A stretch of DNA of 64,000 nucleotides, taken from an uncultured Eubacteriales bacterium. Its GTDB lineage: Bacteria; Bacillota; Clostridia; Oscillospirales; Oscillospiraceae. Below the pieces are notes generated by a model. That model made no database searches. It saw nothing but the letters and a program-made list of their open reading frames with translations, and was not told the DNA's origin. Made by a program: the position numbers and the translations under genes. Positions 8,448-17,735 of this stretch are shown here, piece by piece. Positions within the stretch are counted from its first letter, which is position 1, and the number at the start of each line of letters is the position of its first letter. The stretch spans positions 1 to 64,000 of the forward strand of contig UQWH01000003.1 of the NCBI GenBank assembly GCA_900544705.1, in the 5' to 3' direction.

Positions 8448-8987
8448 TTATTTGGAATAGACCTCCGGTTTCAGGATGCCGACGAAGGGCAGGTTGCGGT
8501 AGAATTCCTGATAATCCAGGCCATAGCCCACCACAAATTCATTCGGGATCGTGAAGCCGACGTAGTCCGCCGTAATATCGACCTTGCGGCGTTCCGGTTT
8601 GTCGAGGAGAGTGCAGATCTTCAGGGAAGCAGGCTCCTTTTCCAGCAGGTGCTTCCGCACGAACTCCAGCGTCAGGCCGGTGTCCAGGATGTCCTCCAGG
8701 ATCACGACATGGCGGCCGCGGATGTCCGTGGACACATCCTTGAGCATTTTCACCTGACCGGAAGTGGTCGTACCGGCACCGTAGGACGAAACCGCCAGGA
8801 AATCATACTGGCAGCGAATCGGTGTCGCCTGCACCATATCCGTAAAGAAGTTGACAACGCCCTTGAGCACGCCGATGAAAATCGGTTCCTTATCGCTGTA
8901 TTCCTCAGCAAGTTCCTTTCCCATCTCCGCGATACGGGTCTTGAGCTGCTCCTGCGTGATCAGAACGCGCGCAATGTCTTGTATCAT
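8448..8987 (-). CDS. hpt: hypoxanthine phosphoribosyltransferase
   Basis: This enzyme salvages hypoxanthine (and usually guanine) to IMP or GMP using PRPP. It has 179 residues, typical of the family. The PRPP-binding loop VVILEDILDTGLTL lies at about 97-110, and the flexible loop residues SSYGAGT are at about 67-73. A GGAGATGT ribosome site precedes the ATG. The 5' end overlaps tilS by 83 bases and ftsH follows after 12 bases, the classic tilS-hpt-ftsH arrangement of Firmicutes. Confidence 0.96.
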   Translation of the reverse strand: MIQDIARVLITQEQLKTRIAEMGKELAEEYSDKEPIFIGVLKGVVNFFTDMVQATPIRCQYDFLAVSSYGAGTTTSGQVKMLKDVSTDIRGRHVVILEDILDTGLTLEFVRKHLLEKEPASLKICTLLDKPERRKVDITADYVGFTIPNEFVVGYGLDYQEFYRNLPFVGILKPEVYSK

Positions 8988-10320
8988 GGTACATCTCCTC
9001 TTTTTCTATTTGTATAATCAGGGCGGGTTCTCCCGCCAAAGGCCGACAAAGTGCATCCGTGCCGAGGTCCTCCACCGCCAGCACCCCGTCCTCTGACGCG
9101 AACACGCACAGCGCGCCGCGCCGGGCGCGCGGGATGCGGCGGTCGATCATCAGCTTTTTTAGGCTGGTGCGGTGCGCGCCGGTGCGGAATTCATCTCCCG
9201 TCCGGCGGGAACGGACAACGACCGTATGATTTTTAATCATAGCATATTTTATTGCAAATTGAAACGGGGATTTTCCCGAATTTTCAAAAAATTCCGCGAT
9301 CGTACACAAAATACTGCCTTTTCCTCCCGGAAGCGGCGTCCGGCCGGGAATTTGCAGAGGGACGCAGAAGGGCTCCGCCTCCTCCGCCTCCTGCACGGTC
9401 AGGGCTTCATAGACCCGCCGGGCAATTTTCCCATGGGGCAGAGAAACCTCCGCCGAGGGCGAGGCCGCCGACAGAAGGCCGCGCACCGCCTCCACATGAC
9501 ACTGCGCCGCGTCTGCGGGGTAAAACCGCCGCAGCAGCACCCGGATCGCCCGGCGCTGCATTACCTCCGGTGCTTCGCGCAGGGGCTGCACGCGCCAGAG
9601 CGCCTGCCCGGACTGCGCCGCGTCCAGAAGCGCCTGCGCCTGCGCGTCGAGGTATTCGTCCTCCGCGCGCAGAAGCAGCGTCTGCTCCGTCAGCCGCCCC
9701 GGCAGCTCCGGCGCTTCCGCGCAGAGCAGCGGCAGAACGCCGTGGCGCAGGCGGTTGCGCAGGCAGTCGTCCGCGGCGTTGGTGGAGTCCTCCACAAAGG
9801 CAACGCCCTCCGCGCGCAGAAATTCCAGAGTTTCCGTCCGAGAGGCAAACAGCAGCGGCCGCACGATCCTCCCGCGCACCGGCGGGATGCCGCACAGGCC
9901 GCGCAGCCCCGCGCCGCGCATAAGATTCAGGAGCACCGTTTCGGCGTTGTCGTTTGCATTGTGCGCCGTGGCAAGCTTATCGCAGTCCAGCGTTTCAAAG
10001 AAGGCATAGCGCAGGCGGCGGGCCGTTTCCTCCACGCCGGACGCGCCATAGCTTCCCTCCGGCGCCGCGCCCACGGTGAGCGCGATGCCGCGCGATGCGC
10101 AAAATTCCCGCACGAAGCGCTCGTCGCGGTCGGACTCCGCGCCGCGCAGGCGATGGTTGAAATGCGCCGCCTGCACGGAAACGGAAAGCTCCGATTGCAG
10201 GCAATGCAGACACCACAGCATCGCCATGGAGTCTGCACCCCCGGAAACCGCGCAGATCACGCGGTCGCCCTCGGAAAACAGCCCCAGACGGCGGCACCAC
10301 GAAAGCATCTCAGCCTTCAT
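8905..10320 (-). CDS. tilS: tRNA(Ile)-lysidine synthase
   Basis: TilS converts the wobble C of tRNA-Ile(CAU) to lysidine so that it reads AUA. The protein has 471 residues. The PP-loop SGGADS is at 26-31, and the middle and C-terminal TilS domains contain the substrate-binding stretch RSRRTGDEF. The ATG at 10320 starts the conserved MKAEMLSWCRRLGLF segment and overlaps dnaB by 11 bases; the 65 extra upstream codons are dnaB in another frame. The family's usual C-terminus falls near LIIQIEKEE, but the frame runs about 27 codons further into hpt. Confidence 0.95.
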   Translation of the reverse strand: MKAEMLSWCRRLGLFSEGDRVICAVSGGADSMAMLWCLHCLQSELSVSVQAAHFNHRLRGAESDRDERFVREFCASRGIALTVGAAPEGSYGASGVEETARRLRYAFFETLDCDKLATAHNANDNAETVLLNLMRGAGLRGLCGIPPVRGRIVRPLLFASRTETLEFLRAEGVAFVEDSTNAADDCLRNRLRHGVLPLLCAEAPELPGRLTEQTLLLRAEDEYLDAQAQALLDAAQSGQALWRVQPLREAPEVMQRRAIRVLLRRFYPADAAQCHVEAVRGLLSAASPSAEVSLPHGKIARRVYEALTVQEAEEAEPFCVPLQIPGRTPLPGGKGSILCTIAEFFENSGKSPFQFAIKYAMIKNHTVVVRSRRTGDEFRTGAHRTSLKKLMIDRRIPRARRGALCVFASEDGVLAVEDLGTDALCRPLAGEPALIIQIEKEEMYHDTRHCARSDHAGAAQDPYRGDGKGTC

Positions 10321-11665
10321 TGTGCCTCCACTCCCGGTCGGCAAATGTCGTAAACTGCGGCAGCCATTGCAGCTCGACCGTGCCGGTCGAGCCGTGGCGG
10401 TTCTTGGCCACGATGCACTCGGCGACATTCTGTTTTTCCGTATCTTTATTATAATAGTCCTCGCGGTAGAGGAACATGACCTCGTCCGCATCCTGCTCGA
10501 TGGCGCCGGATTCACGCAGATCGGAGATCATCGGGCGCTTGTCCTGACGGCTTTCATTGGCACGCGAAAGCTGCGACAGGCAGATCACCGGCACATTCAG
10601 CTCCTTGGCCATGATCTTCAGGCTGCGGGAGATGTCGGAAACGACCTGCTGGCGGTTCTCGCCGGCATTGCTCCTGCCGCCGGAGGAGACCATCAATTGC
10701 AGGTAGTCGATGATGACCAGTGCCAGATCGTCGATGCGGCGGCACTTGGCGTTCATTTCCGCCACGGTGAGCGAGGGGTTGTCGTCCACGCGGATGTCCG
10801 TCTGCGCAAGCGCCGAGGCCGCGATGCCGATCTTGCTCCACTCGTCCACGGAAAGCTGCCCGGTGACGAGCTTCTGGTTGTCCACAAAGCTCTCGTTGGA
10901 GATCAGGCGCGTGACCAGCTGCTGCTTGGACATTTCCAGCGAGAAAAAGGCCACCGTGCGCTTCGGATTTTTCTTTGCAACATTCAGCGCCAGATTCAGC
11001 GCCATGGAGGTCTTGCCCATGCCGGGACGGGCGGCGAGGATAATCAGGTCGGTCTTGTTCAGACCGCTGATGAACTTGTCGAGGTCGCGCAGGCCCGTAG
11101 ACAGGCCGGAAATATCGCTGCCGGACTCGGACATCTCCGTCAGGCGGTCAAAGACCTTGAGCAGGATGGTGCCGATGTGCTCCAGCGATTCGTTCGTATT
11201 GCCGCGGCGCAGCGCAAAGATGCGCTTCTCCGCCGCCTCCAGAATATCCTGCGCGCTGCCCGCGCCCTCGTAGACCGTGTCGATGATCCCGGAAGCGGTT
11301 TCCGACAGATTGCGCAGCAGCGCCTTTTCGTGGACGATGGTCGCGTACTGCTTGACATTGGCGGCCGTCGGCGTGACCTCCATGAGCTGCATGAGGTACT
11401 TGGCGGAATTCTGCTCGTCAAAGACACCGCGCTCGCGCATCTTATCCAGCACGGTGACGGGGTCGATGACCTGCGAATAGCTGAACATCTCATAGATCGT
11501 CTCATAGATGTCGCGATTCGTCTGCAAATAGAAGTCGTCCGGGCGCACGATGCCCACGACATCGCTGACGCAGCGGCTGTCGATGAGCATGGAACCGAGC
11601 ACAGACTGCTCCGCCTCCGGCGAATGGGGCGCCTGACGCGACAGCAGCTCTTCCGTTGTGGGCAT
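10310..11665 (-). CDS. dnaB: replicative DNA helicase (DnaB; DnaC in Bacillus)
   Basis: This hexameric 5'-3' helicase unwinds the replication fork and recruits primase. It has 451 residues. The N-terminal primase-interacting domain (PHSPEAEQSVLGSMLID, about 13-110) is followed by a linker and a RecA-like motor with Walker A ARPGMGKTS at 212-220, Walker B VIIDYLQLM and the arginine finger region near KNRHG. No intein is present. It is placed between rplI and tilS, as in many Clostridia. Confidence 0.97.
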   Translation of the reverse strand: MPTTEELLSRQAPHSPEAEQSVLGSMLIDSRCVSDVVGIVRPDDFYLQTNRDIYETIYEMFSYSQVIDPVTVLDKMRERGVFDEQNSAKYLMQLMEVTPTAANVKQYATIVHEKALLRNLSETASGIIDTVYEGAGSAQDILEAAEKRIFALRRGNTNESLEHIGTILLKVFDRLTEMSESGSDISGLSTGLRDLDKFISGLNKTDLIILAARPGMGKTSMALNLALNVAKKNPKRTVAFFSLEMSKQQLVTRLISNESFVDNQKLVTGQLSVDEWSKIGIAASALAQTDIRVDDNPSLTVAEMNAKCRRIDDLALVIIDYLQLMVSSGGRSNAGENRQQVVSDISRSLKIMAKELNVPVICLSQLSRANESRQDKRPMISDLRESGAIEQDADEVMFLYREDYYNKDTEKQNVAECIVAKNRHGSTGTVELQWLPQFTTFADREWRHNEG

Positions 11666-11803
11666 GGAATTCCCTCCCTTTGGGTTTTCTCTTTCTTGTT
11701 GAAAAAAATCAGCAAGGGCGGGCGGCAGAAAAACGCCGCACGCCGCAGATGACTGACTTCCGGCAGCACTGCGCGGGGCGCGCGGCGCTGTTTTCGATAT
11801 TTC

Positions 11804-12250
11804 TCAGGCCTCTTCGATCTTCAGCTTCAGTTCGCCGGTGATCTCATAGCCCAGCTTGCACTTGACGGTGTAGGTGCCGGTGGTCTTGATCGGCTCGTCA
11901 AGCACGATCTTGCGCTTGTCCAGCGCGATGCCGTGCTCCTTTTCCAGCGCGTCGGCAATTTCCTGCGTGGTCACGGAGCCGAACAGCCGTCCTGCGCCGC
12001 CGCCCTTGGCATAGACCGTGACGGTCAGCTCCTTCATACGGTTGGCGATCTGGAAAGCCTCCTCGCGCTCACGCTGGCGCTTTTCCTGCTGCGCCTTGTC
12101 GTTCATGCGCATGGTATTGACATTGTCCGCCGTGGCCTCGACCGCCAGCTTGCGCGGCAGCATATAATTGCGGGCATAGCCGTCGGAAACCTCGATCATC
12201 TGGCCCTTCTTGCCCTTTCCGCGGACATCCTGCTGTAAAATCACTTTCAT
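11804..12250 (-). CDS. rplI: 50S ribosomal protein L9
   Basis: L9 binds 23S rRNA and extends from the ribosome as two domains joined by a long helix. The protein has 148 residues. The N-terminal domain begins MKVILQQDVRGKGKKGQMIEV and contains GYARNYMLPRKLA, followed by the charged helix and a C-terminal domain with LFGSVTTQEIADAL. The ATG at 12250 follows GGAGGAA. It sits between gdpP and dnaB in one transcription direction, a conserved order. Confidence 0.97.
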   Translation of the reverse strand: MKVILQQDVRGKGKKGQMIEVSDGYARNYMLPRKLAVEATADNVNTMRMNDKAQQEKRQREREEAFQIANRMKELTVTVYAKGGGAGRLFGSVTTQEIADALEKEHGIALDKRKIVLDEPIKTTGTYTVKCKLGYEITGELKLKIEEA

Positions 12251-12263
12251 GGTTCTTCCTCCT

Positions 12264-14240
12264 TTAGTTTTCGTAGAAACGGTCGATGGACTGGACGAGC
12301 TCCTCCAGTGTTTCAGGGACCGAATGATTTTTGACCTGCGCGCCCGCGGTCGCGGCATTGCCGCCGCCGCCCAGCGGCTCCAGAATCACCTGCACGTTCG
12401 CGTCGCCGATGGAGCGTGCGGAGATTATCGTCTGGTCGTCCTGCGGGTACAGGACGAAGGATGTGTCGATGCCGGAGATATTCAGAAGTTCATCGGCTGC
12501 CTGCGCCGCGATGGTGCGCGTGGCAGTGTAGTCCAGCGCCGAGATGGCGATGTGGTCGCGGTAGAGCTTCGCGTTCTGGATGATCTTATAGCGCGCAATG
12601 GTGGAGGGCAGATCGTTCTGGAAGAGCTTTTTGACCTCCACGGTATCCGCGCCGATGCGCCGCAGGAAGGCCGCTGCCTCAAAGGTGCGGCTGCTCGTGC
12701 GCACGCCGAAATTCTTGGTATCCAGCACGATGCCGGCCAGCAGCGCCGCCGCCTCCTGCATGAGAATATCCTGCGTTTCCACGGCGTATTGCAGCAGCTC
12801 CGTCACGAGCTCCGAGGCAGACGACGCAAAGGGCTCATGCAGGTTCAGGACGACCTGCTCGATATAGTCCGCCGCCCGGCGGTGATGGTCGATGACCACG
12901 ACCCGGCGGATGGACTCCAGCAGGGGCTTGCTCTCGACCTGATCGGGGCGGTTGGTGTCCACGACGATCAAAAGGCTCTTCGCGTCCGCCGTCAGAAGCG
13001 CCTCCTGCCCGGAAATAAAGCAGTCGCGGTACTCCGGCAGAGGCCGCAGCAGCTCCAGCACGGGGCCGGCAGCGTTGACGTCCTTATCAATGACGATATT
13101 GACCTTTTTCCCGCGCTTGCGGCACAGACAGCACACGCCCGCCGCCGCACCGACGGAATCCAGATCGGCCATTTTATGACCCATGACGAAAATGCGGCTG
13201 GACTGCATGATCAGCTCCGACAGAGACGACGCCATCACGCGCGCCTTGACCTTGGTGCGGCGCTCGGCCTGCTTGTTGCGCCCGCCGAAGAAGGTGAAAT
13301 CGTAGCGATCCTTGATGACCGCCTGATCGCCGCCGCGGGAGAGCGCCATCTCGATAGACAGCGCCGCAAAATCGTAGTCCTCCTTGAAGTCCACGCCGTC
13401 CTTGCCGACGCCGATGGACACCGTCGCGGCAATGCCCGCCGGGTTCGTCACCGTGCGCATCGTTTCGAGAAGCGAGAACTTGGCCTCGGCCATCCGGGCC
13501 AGATCTCTGGCCTCCGTCAGAAGCAGATAGCGGTTGCGCTCGACCTTGCGAAGCAAGCCGCCGTAGCTGTCCGTCCATTCGTTGATCTTCGTGTCCAGCT
13601 CCGCGTTCAGGCCGGAGATCGCCGCATCGGAGAGGTTGTTTGTCAGTTCGTCGTAGTTGTCCACAAGCAGAATGGACACGATGGGACGCGAGCGGATATA
13701 TTCATCGCGCACCTGCAAAAGCTCCGTCAGGTCGAGCAGGTAGATCATGCCCAGCACTACGCCGGAGCGGGAGTCCTTCTCCGGCAGGATGGTTCCCGCG
13801 ACGCGGTAGCGGCGGTCGCGGAAGCGCAGCTCCGTGCCGTTCTGAGGCTTGCCGCCCGTGAGCCACTGCATGGAAAAGCCGGGGAAGATTTCTGTAACGC
13901 GCGGGGCGATCATGGATTCCCGCAGGTCGGCCAGCGCGGAGAAGGCTTTGTTGCACCAGACCAGCTCGTTGTCGTTGAGCTTGACCAGCGCCACCGGGAA
14001 GGGCACCTCACCGGAGGTGCGCTCCATGAGCTCGTTGGTGGACTGGATATAGGCAGTCAGCGCGCGCCGCCGCCGGGCGCTTTTCCAGTAGCTGTAGCCC
14101 AGAATCAGCAGCGTCACACCGGCCTCCACGCCGGCAAGCGCATACTGCCGCAGCGCCGCCGTCGCAATGCAGAACAGCGCCATCACCACAAAGTAGAGCA
14201 CCACGCTCGGCTGCACCAGACGGCGTACTTTCTTATTCAA
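12264..14240 (-). CDS. gdpP: cyclic-di-AMP phosphodiesterase GdpP (DHH/DHHA1 family)
   Basis: GdpP hydrolyses c-di-AMP and so tunes potassium balance and wall homeostasis. The 658 residues show two N-terminal membrane segments (to about 50), a PAS-like region, a degenerate GGDEF domain near 170-300, then a DHH domain starting GHKMADLDSVGAA with VVIDHHRRA, and DHHA1 near the C-terminus (GGGGNAATAGAQV). The TTG at 14240 has AAGGAG 8 bases upstream and gives a length matching the Bacillus homolog. A GTG three codons upstream would overlap that ribosome site. Confidence 0.95.
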   Translation of the reverse strand: MNKKVRRLVQPSVVLYFVVMALFCIATAALRQYALAGVEAGVTLLILGYSYWKSARRRRALTAYIQSTNELMERTSGEVPFPVALVKLNDNELVWCNKAFSALADLRESMIAPRVTEIFPGFSMQWLTGGKPQNGTELRFRDRRYRVAGTILPEKDSRSGVVLGMIYLLDLTELLQVRDEYIRSRPIVSILLVDNYDELTNNLSDAAISGLNAELDTKINEWTDSYGGLLRKVERNRYLLLTEARDLARMAEAKFSLLETMRTVTNPAGIAATVSIGVGKDGVDFKEDYDFAALSIEMALSRGGDQAVIKDRYDFTFFGGRNKQAERRTKVKARVMASSLSELIMQSSRIFVMGHKMADLDSVGAAAGVCCLCRKRGKKVNIVIDKDVNAAGPVLELLRPLPEYRDCFISGQEALLTADAKSLLIVVDTNRPDQVESKPLLESIRRVVVIDHHRRAADYIEQVVLNLHEPFASSASELVTELLQYAVETQDILMQEAAALLAGIVLDTKNFGVRTSSRTFEAAAFLRRIGADTVEVKKLFQNDLPSTIARYKIIQNAKLYRDHIAISALDYTATRTIAAQAADELLNISGIDTSFVLYPQDDQTIISARSIGDANVQVILEPLGGGGNAATAGAQVKNHSVPETLEELVQSIDRFYEN

Positions 14241-14528
14241 GCTGCTCACTCCTTTCGCGGATGAGTCTGTCAATTCGTATAAGTTATAATATTATAGCAA
14301 ATCCTCTGTTGTTTTTCCACTGTTTCTTTTACGGATTTTCTCCGGGAAGAAAAAAATGTATACTTTACGACCGTTCCATGTTATAATAATTGGAAAGGAC
14401 GCCAGCTTCCCTGCAGACGGTTCCCGGCCGCAGGCGTCCAACGCAAAAGACATTTCCTGTTTTGTCTTTCGGGCGGCAGCAATGCCCCTACATATAACAA
14501 AGCATTTGCAGAAAGGAGCAAATACCAT

Positions 14529-16184
14529 TTGGCAGAAAAATTGAAAATTATCCCCCTCGGCGGACTTAACGAGATCGGCAAAAACATGACCGTGCTGGAA
14601 TACGGTCAGGACATGATCGTCGTGGACTGCGGGCTTGGTTTCCCGGAGGACGACATGTACGGCGTCGATCTGGTCATCCCGGACGTGACCTATCTTGCCA
14701 AGAATCAGAAAAAGCTGCGCGGCTATTTCATTACCCACGGCCATGAGGACCACATCGGCGCGCTTCCCTATATTCTTCAGGCAGTCAACGCGCCCGTCCA
14801 CGCCACGCCCCTGACGCTGGGTCTGATCAAGCTGAAGCTGGAGGAGCACAAGCTGCTGGGCAAGACCAAGCTCGTCACCCACCACCCCGGCGACGTCGTC
14901 AAGGCCGGGTGCTTCTCCGTAGAATTCATCCATGTGAATCACTCCATCGCCGACGCTGTAGCCTTCGCCATCAAAACGCCGGTCGGCACGGTCATCATGA
15001 CGGGCGACTTCAAGATCGACCCCACCGCGGAGGACGGCATGACCGACCTCGGCCGCTTCGGCACGCTGGGCAAGGAGGGCGTCTACGCGCTGCTGTGCGA
15101 CTCGACCAACGTCGAGCGTCCCGGCTACACCCCCTCGGAATCCACCGTGGCCGAGAGCTTCGACCGCCACTTCAAGGGCTGCAAGAGCCGCATCATCGTC
15201 ACGACCTTCGCCTCGAATATGCACCGCATCCAGGCGGTGCTGGCCATCGCCCACCGCTACGGCCGCAAGGTCGCCGTCACCGGGCGCAGCATGGAGAACA
15301 TCCTCAAGGTCGCCACGGAGCTGGGCTATCTCACCATCCCGGAGGGCACGCTGGTGGACATCAACCAGATCAAGTCCGTGCCAAAGGACAAACTCGTCAT
15401 CGTTTCCACCGGCTCACAGGGTGAGGATATGTCCGCCCTGTACCGCATGGCCTTTTCCAGCCACCGGCAGGTGGAGATCCAGCCGGGCGACCACGTGATC
15501 ATCTCGGCCTCCGCCATTCCCGGCAATGAAAAATCCATCTCCCGCATCATCAATGAGCTCTACCGCAAGGGCGCAGATGTGGTCTACGACCGGCTGGAGG
15601 GCCTGCACGTTTCCGGCCACGCCTGCTGCGAGGAGCTGAAGATCATCCATGCGCTGACGAAGCCGAAGTTCTTCATTCCCGTCCACGGCGAACAGCGGCA
15701 CCTGCAAAAGCACGCCGCCCTCGCCCGTCAGATGGGCATGAACCCGAAAAACATCCTCATCAGCGACATCGGCAGCGTGATCGAATGTACCCCCAAGACC
15801 TGCCGTCTGGGCGGCACGGTTCCGGCGGGCAAGATCCTCGTCGACGGTACCGGCGTGGGCGACGTGGGAAGCGTCGTGCTGCGCGACCGCAAGCATCTGG
15901 CGCAGGACGGCATGATCGTCGTTTGCGTCAACCTGTCCAGCGAGGACGGCTCCGTCCTCTCCGGCCCGGACATCATCAGCCGCGGCTTCGTCTACATGAA
16001 GGACAACGAGGATCTGATGGATGCCCTGAAAATGGTTGCCGCGCACTCTCTGGAAACCTGCCGGGCACGCAACATCTCCGACTGGGCGACGATCAAATCC
16101 ACCATCAAGGGCGATCTGAGCCAGTTCCTGTTCAAGAACACCAAGCGTAACCCGATGATCCTGCCGGTCATTATGGAAATTTAA
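14529..16184 (+). CDS. rnjA: ribonuclease J
   Basis: This metallo-beta-lactamase/beta-CASP ribonuclease has endonuclease and 5'-3' exonuclease activity in mRNA decay. It has 551 residues. The metal site HGHEDH is at 70-75, and further motif residues lie in NHSIADAV and TGDFKID. The beta-CASP segment includes TTFASNMHRIQ, and the C-terminal domain contains VPVHGEQRHL. Its start is TTG, with AAGGAG 10 bases upstream and MAEKLKIIPLGGLNEIGKNM as N-terminus. It is divergent from gdpP behind a leader of over 100 bases that can form hairpins. Confidence 0.96.
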   Translation: MAEKLKIIPLGGLNEIGKNMTVLEYGQDMIVVDCGLGFPEDDMYGVDLVIPDVTYLAKNQKKLRGYFITHGHEDHIGALPYILQAVNAPVHATPLTLGLIKLKLEEHKLLGKTKLVTHHPGDVVKAGCFSVEFIHVNHSIADAVAFAIKTPVGTVIMTGDFKIDPTAEDGMTDLGRFGTLGKEGVYALLCDSTNVERPGYTPSESTVAESFDRHFKGCKSRIIVTTFASNMHRIQAVLAIAHRYGRKVAVTGRSMENILKVATELGYLTIPEGTLVDINQIKSVPKDKLVIVSTGSQGEDMSALYRMAFSSHRQVEIQPGDHVIISASAIPGNEKSISRIINELYRKGADVVYDRLEGLHVSGHACCEELKIIHALTKPKFFIPVHGEQRHLQKHAALARQMGMNPKNILISDIGSVIECTPKTCRLGGTVPAGKILVDGTGVGDVGSVVLRDRKHLAQDGMIVVCVNLSSEDGSVLSGPDIISRGFVYMKDNEDLMDALKMVAAHSLETCRARNISDWATIKSTIKGDLSQFLFKNTKRNPMILPVIMEI

Positions 16185-16188
16185 GAAT

Positions 16189-16228
16189 CCCGGGCGCGTG
16201 CTTTCTCGCACGCGCCCGGGTTGTTTTT
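16189..16228 (+). terminator. rho-independent terminator after rnjA
   Basis: A 12-bp GC stem (CCCGGGCGCGTG with CACGCGCCCGGG) is followed by TTGTTTTTT. It sits between the convergent rnjA and HAD genes. Confidence 0.9.
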
Positions 16229-16891
16229 TCAGGAATTGACCTTTTGCAGAAAAGCATCCAGCTCTTTTACGGTCTTGAAATAAAAATCGCAGTTTTCGCG
16301 CATGAAGCACTCGATCTCCGGGACGTCGTTCGCCCAGCCCGCTGCCGCAAACGGCACGCCGCAGGCGCGGCACATATCATATCCCGGCTTCAGATCGTCC
16401 ACCATCAGAATTTCTTCCGGCTTCAGGGCAAAGCGCCGCATCAGATCCTGCATCGGCCAGACGTTCGGCTTTCTCTGCTCCGGCGGCAGCTCCCAGCCGT
16501 AGACCGCATCCGGCTCCGGCAGGCCGTCCTCGCGGTAATCGCGCAGAATATTTCCGCTGACCGAATGTGAAATCACCGCGATCAGTCCTCCCGCCGCACG
16601 GTGCCGGCGCAGGATCTCCTGCATACCGGGATAAGCCTCCGGGACACGCGTGCGGACATAGTCCTGCCAGAAACGGAACTCCTCTGTCAGCTCCTCCTCG
16701 GAAAGCCCCACGATGTCGCGGAAGAATTCCGCCACACCCGGCGCAAAGTTCCAGCGAAAATAATCCTCCAGCGAGTAATACGCCCCCGGCCGCACCTTGT
16801 GCAGATAGGCCAGAAAGGACGGATAGTGGATGGTCGCGGTGCTGTTGACAACGGTATCATCGTGATCCAGCACCAGGCATTTATATCGCAT
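16229..16891 (-). CDS. HAD-superfamily phosphatase
   Basis: A 220-residue haloacid-dehalogenase-like hydrolase. Motif I is the start LVLDHDDTVVNST, with nucleophile Asp9 and Asp11. Motif II is near AVISHSVSG and motif III/IV near EILMVDDLKPGYDMC. A helical cap lies between motifs I and II. The substrate is unknown; a phosphomonoester such as a sugar phosphate is likely from the family. The ATG overlaps the lgt 3' end by 11 bases, so the two are probably co-transcribed. Confidence 0.85.
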   Translation of the reverse strand: MRYKCLVLDHDDTVVNSTATIHYPSFLAYLHKVRPGAYYSLEDYFRWNFAPGVAEFFRDIVGLSEEELTEEFRFWQDYVRTRVPEAYPGMQEILRRHRAAGGLIAVISHSVSGNILRDYREDGLPEPDAVYGWELPPEQRKPNVWPMQDLMRRFALKPEEILMVDDLKPGYDMCRACGVPFAAAGWANDVPEIECFMRENCDFYFKTVKELDAFLQKVNS

Positions 16892-17663
16892 GAGCTTCTC
16901 CCTTCCGTTCTCTGGCGCCGAGGAAGAACAGCACGCCTGCCAGAAGCCACAGCACAAGGCTGAGCCACTGAGAGGTGGACAGGAAGAGGATTGCGCCGCG
17001 GATGCTGTCATAGCGGAAAAACTCCAGCACAAAGCGTGCAAGGCCGTACAGCACGCAATACCAGGCAAGGCCGTCGTAGCGGCTGCGCCGCTTTTTCAGA
17101 AGCAACAGCAGCAGTGCAAAGATCACAAGATCCGCCGCCGACTCAAAGAGCTGCACCGGCAGCAGCTTCACGCCCACGGGTGCGCCGCCGACCGGATGGG
17201 AAAATACCACACCGAGGCAGCTTTCCGTCGGGCGGCCGTAGCAGCAGCCGGTCAGGAAGCATCCGACCCGGCCGATCGCATGACCCAGCGGAAGAGCGGG
17301 CGCAACGGGATTGATGTAATCGCGCAGATCCGCCTTTGCAAGCCGGCTTCCGAGCAGTCCGCCAAGCAGACCGGCAAGCAGCGCACCATAGAATACAATG
17401 CCTCCGAAAAGCTGACGAAATTCTCCCGCGCACAGCAGCGCCCACGCCTGTGCCGGCGTATAGGTCACGACGGCAAAGAGCAGCACGCCGCCGAGCAGCC
17501 CGATCCCGGAGCCGAGCGCGGCAATGACCGTGAAATCCTCCACGCACAGCCCGGCGCGTTTCACACGCCACGCGCCAAAGAAGGCTGCCGCAAGAAAGCC
17601 GAGCACCAGCATCACGCCATAGGCGGGAAGCGTCAGGCCGAAAATATGAAAATAGGGCAACAT
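16881..17663 (-). CDS. lgt: prolipoprotein diacylglyceryl transferase
   Basis: Lgt transfers diacylglycerol from phosphatidylglycerol to the lipobox cysteine of prelipoproteins, the first step of lipoprotein maturation. It has 260 residues and about seven membrane segments. The signature region HAIGRVGCFLTGCCYGRPT is near the middle. The CCYG variant in place of the Enterobacterial GNF(I/L)N form is usual in Clostridia. The ATG at 17663 has GGGAGGG upstream; an alternative start 11 codons earlier lacks a ribosome site. LspA, the next enzyme in the pathway, is at 37.5 kb. Confidence 0.95.
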   Translation of the reverse strand: MLPYFHIFGLTLPAYGVMLVLGFLAAAFFGAWRVKRAGLCVEDFTVIAALGSGIGLLGGVLLFAVVTYTPAQAWALLCAGEFRQLFGGIVFYGALLAGLLGGLLGSRLAKADLRDYINPVAPALPLGHAIGRVGCFLTGCCYGRPTESCLGVVFSHPVGGAPVGVKLLPVQLFESAADLVIFALLLLLLKKRRSRYDGLAWYCVLYGLARFVLEFFRYDSIRGAILFLSTSQWLSLVLWLLAGVLFFLGARERKGEAHAI

Positions 17664-17685
17664 GGAAAGCCCTCCCTTTTTAATA

Positions 17686-17718
17686 AAACGGCGCAACCCG
17701 GAAGGGTTGCACCGTTTT
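17686..17718 (-). terminator. rho-independent terminator upstream of lgt
   Basis: The stem AAAACGG.GCAACCC with GGGTTGC.CCGTTTT lies between the 85-residue membrane protein gene and lgt, both on the minus strand. It would terminate the upstream gene. Confidence 0.75.
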
Positions 17719-17735
17719 CCTTGGCTACGTAAGAA

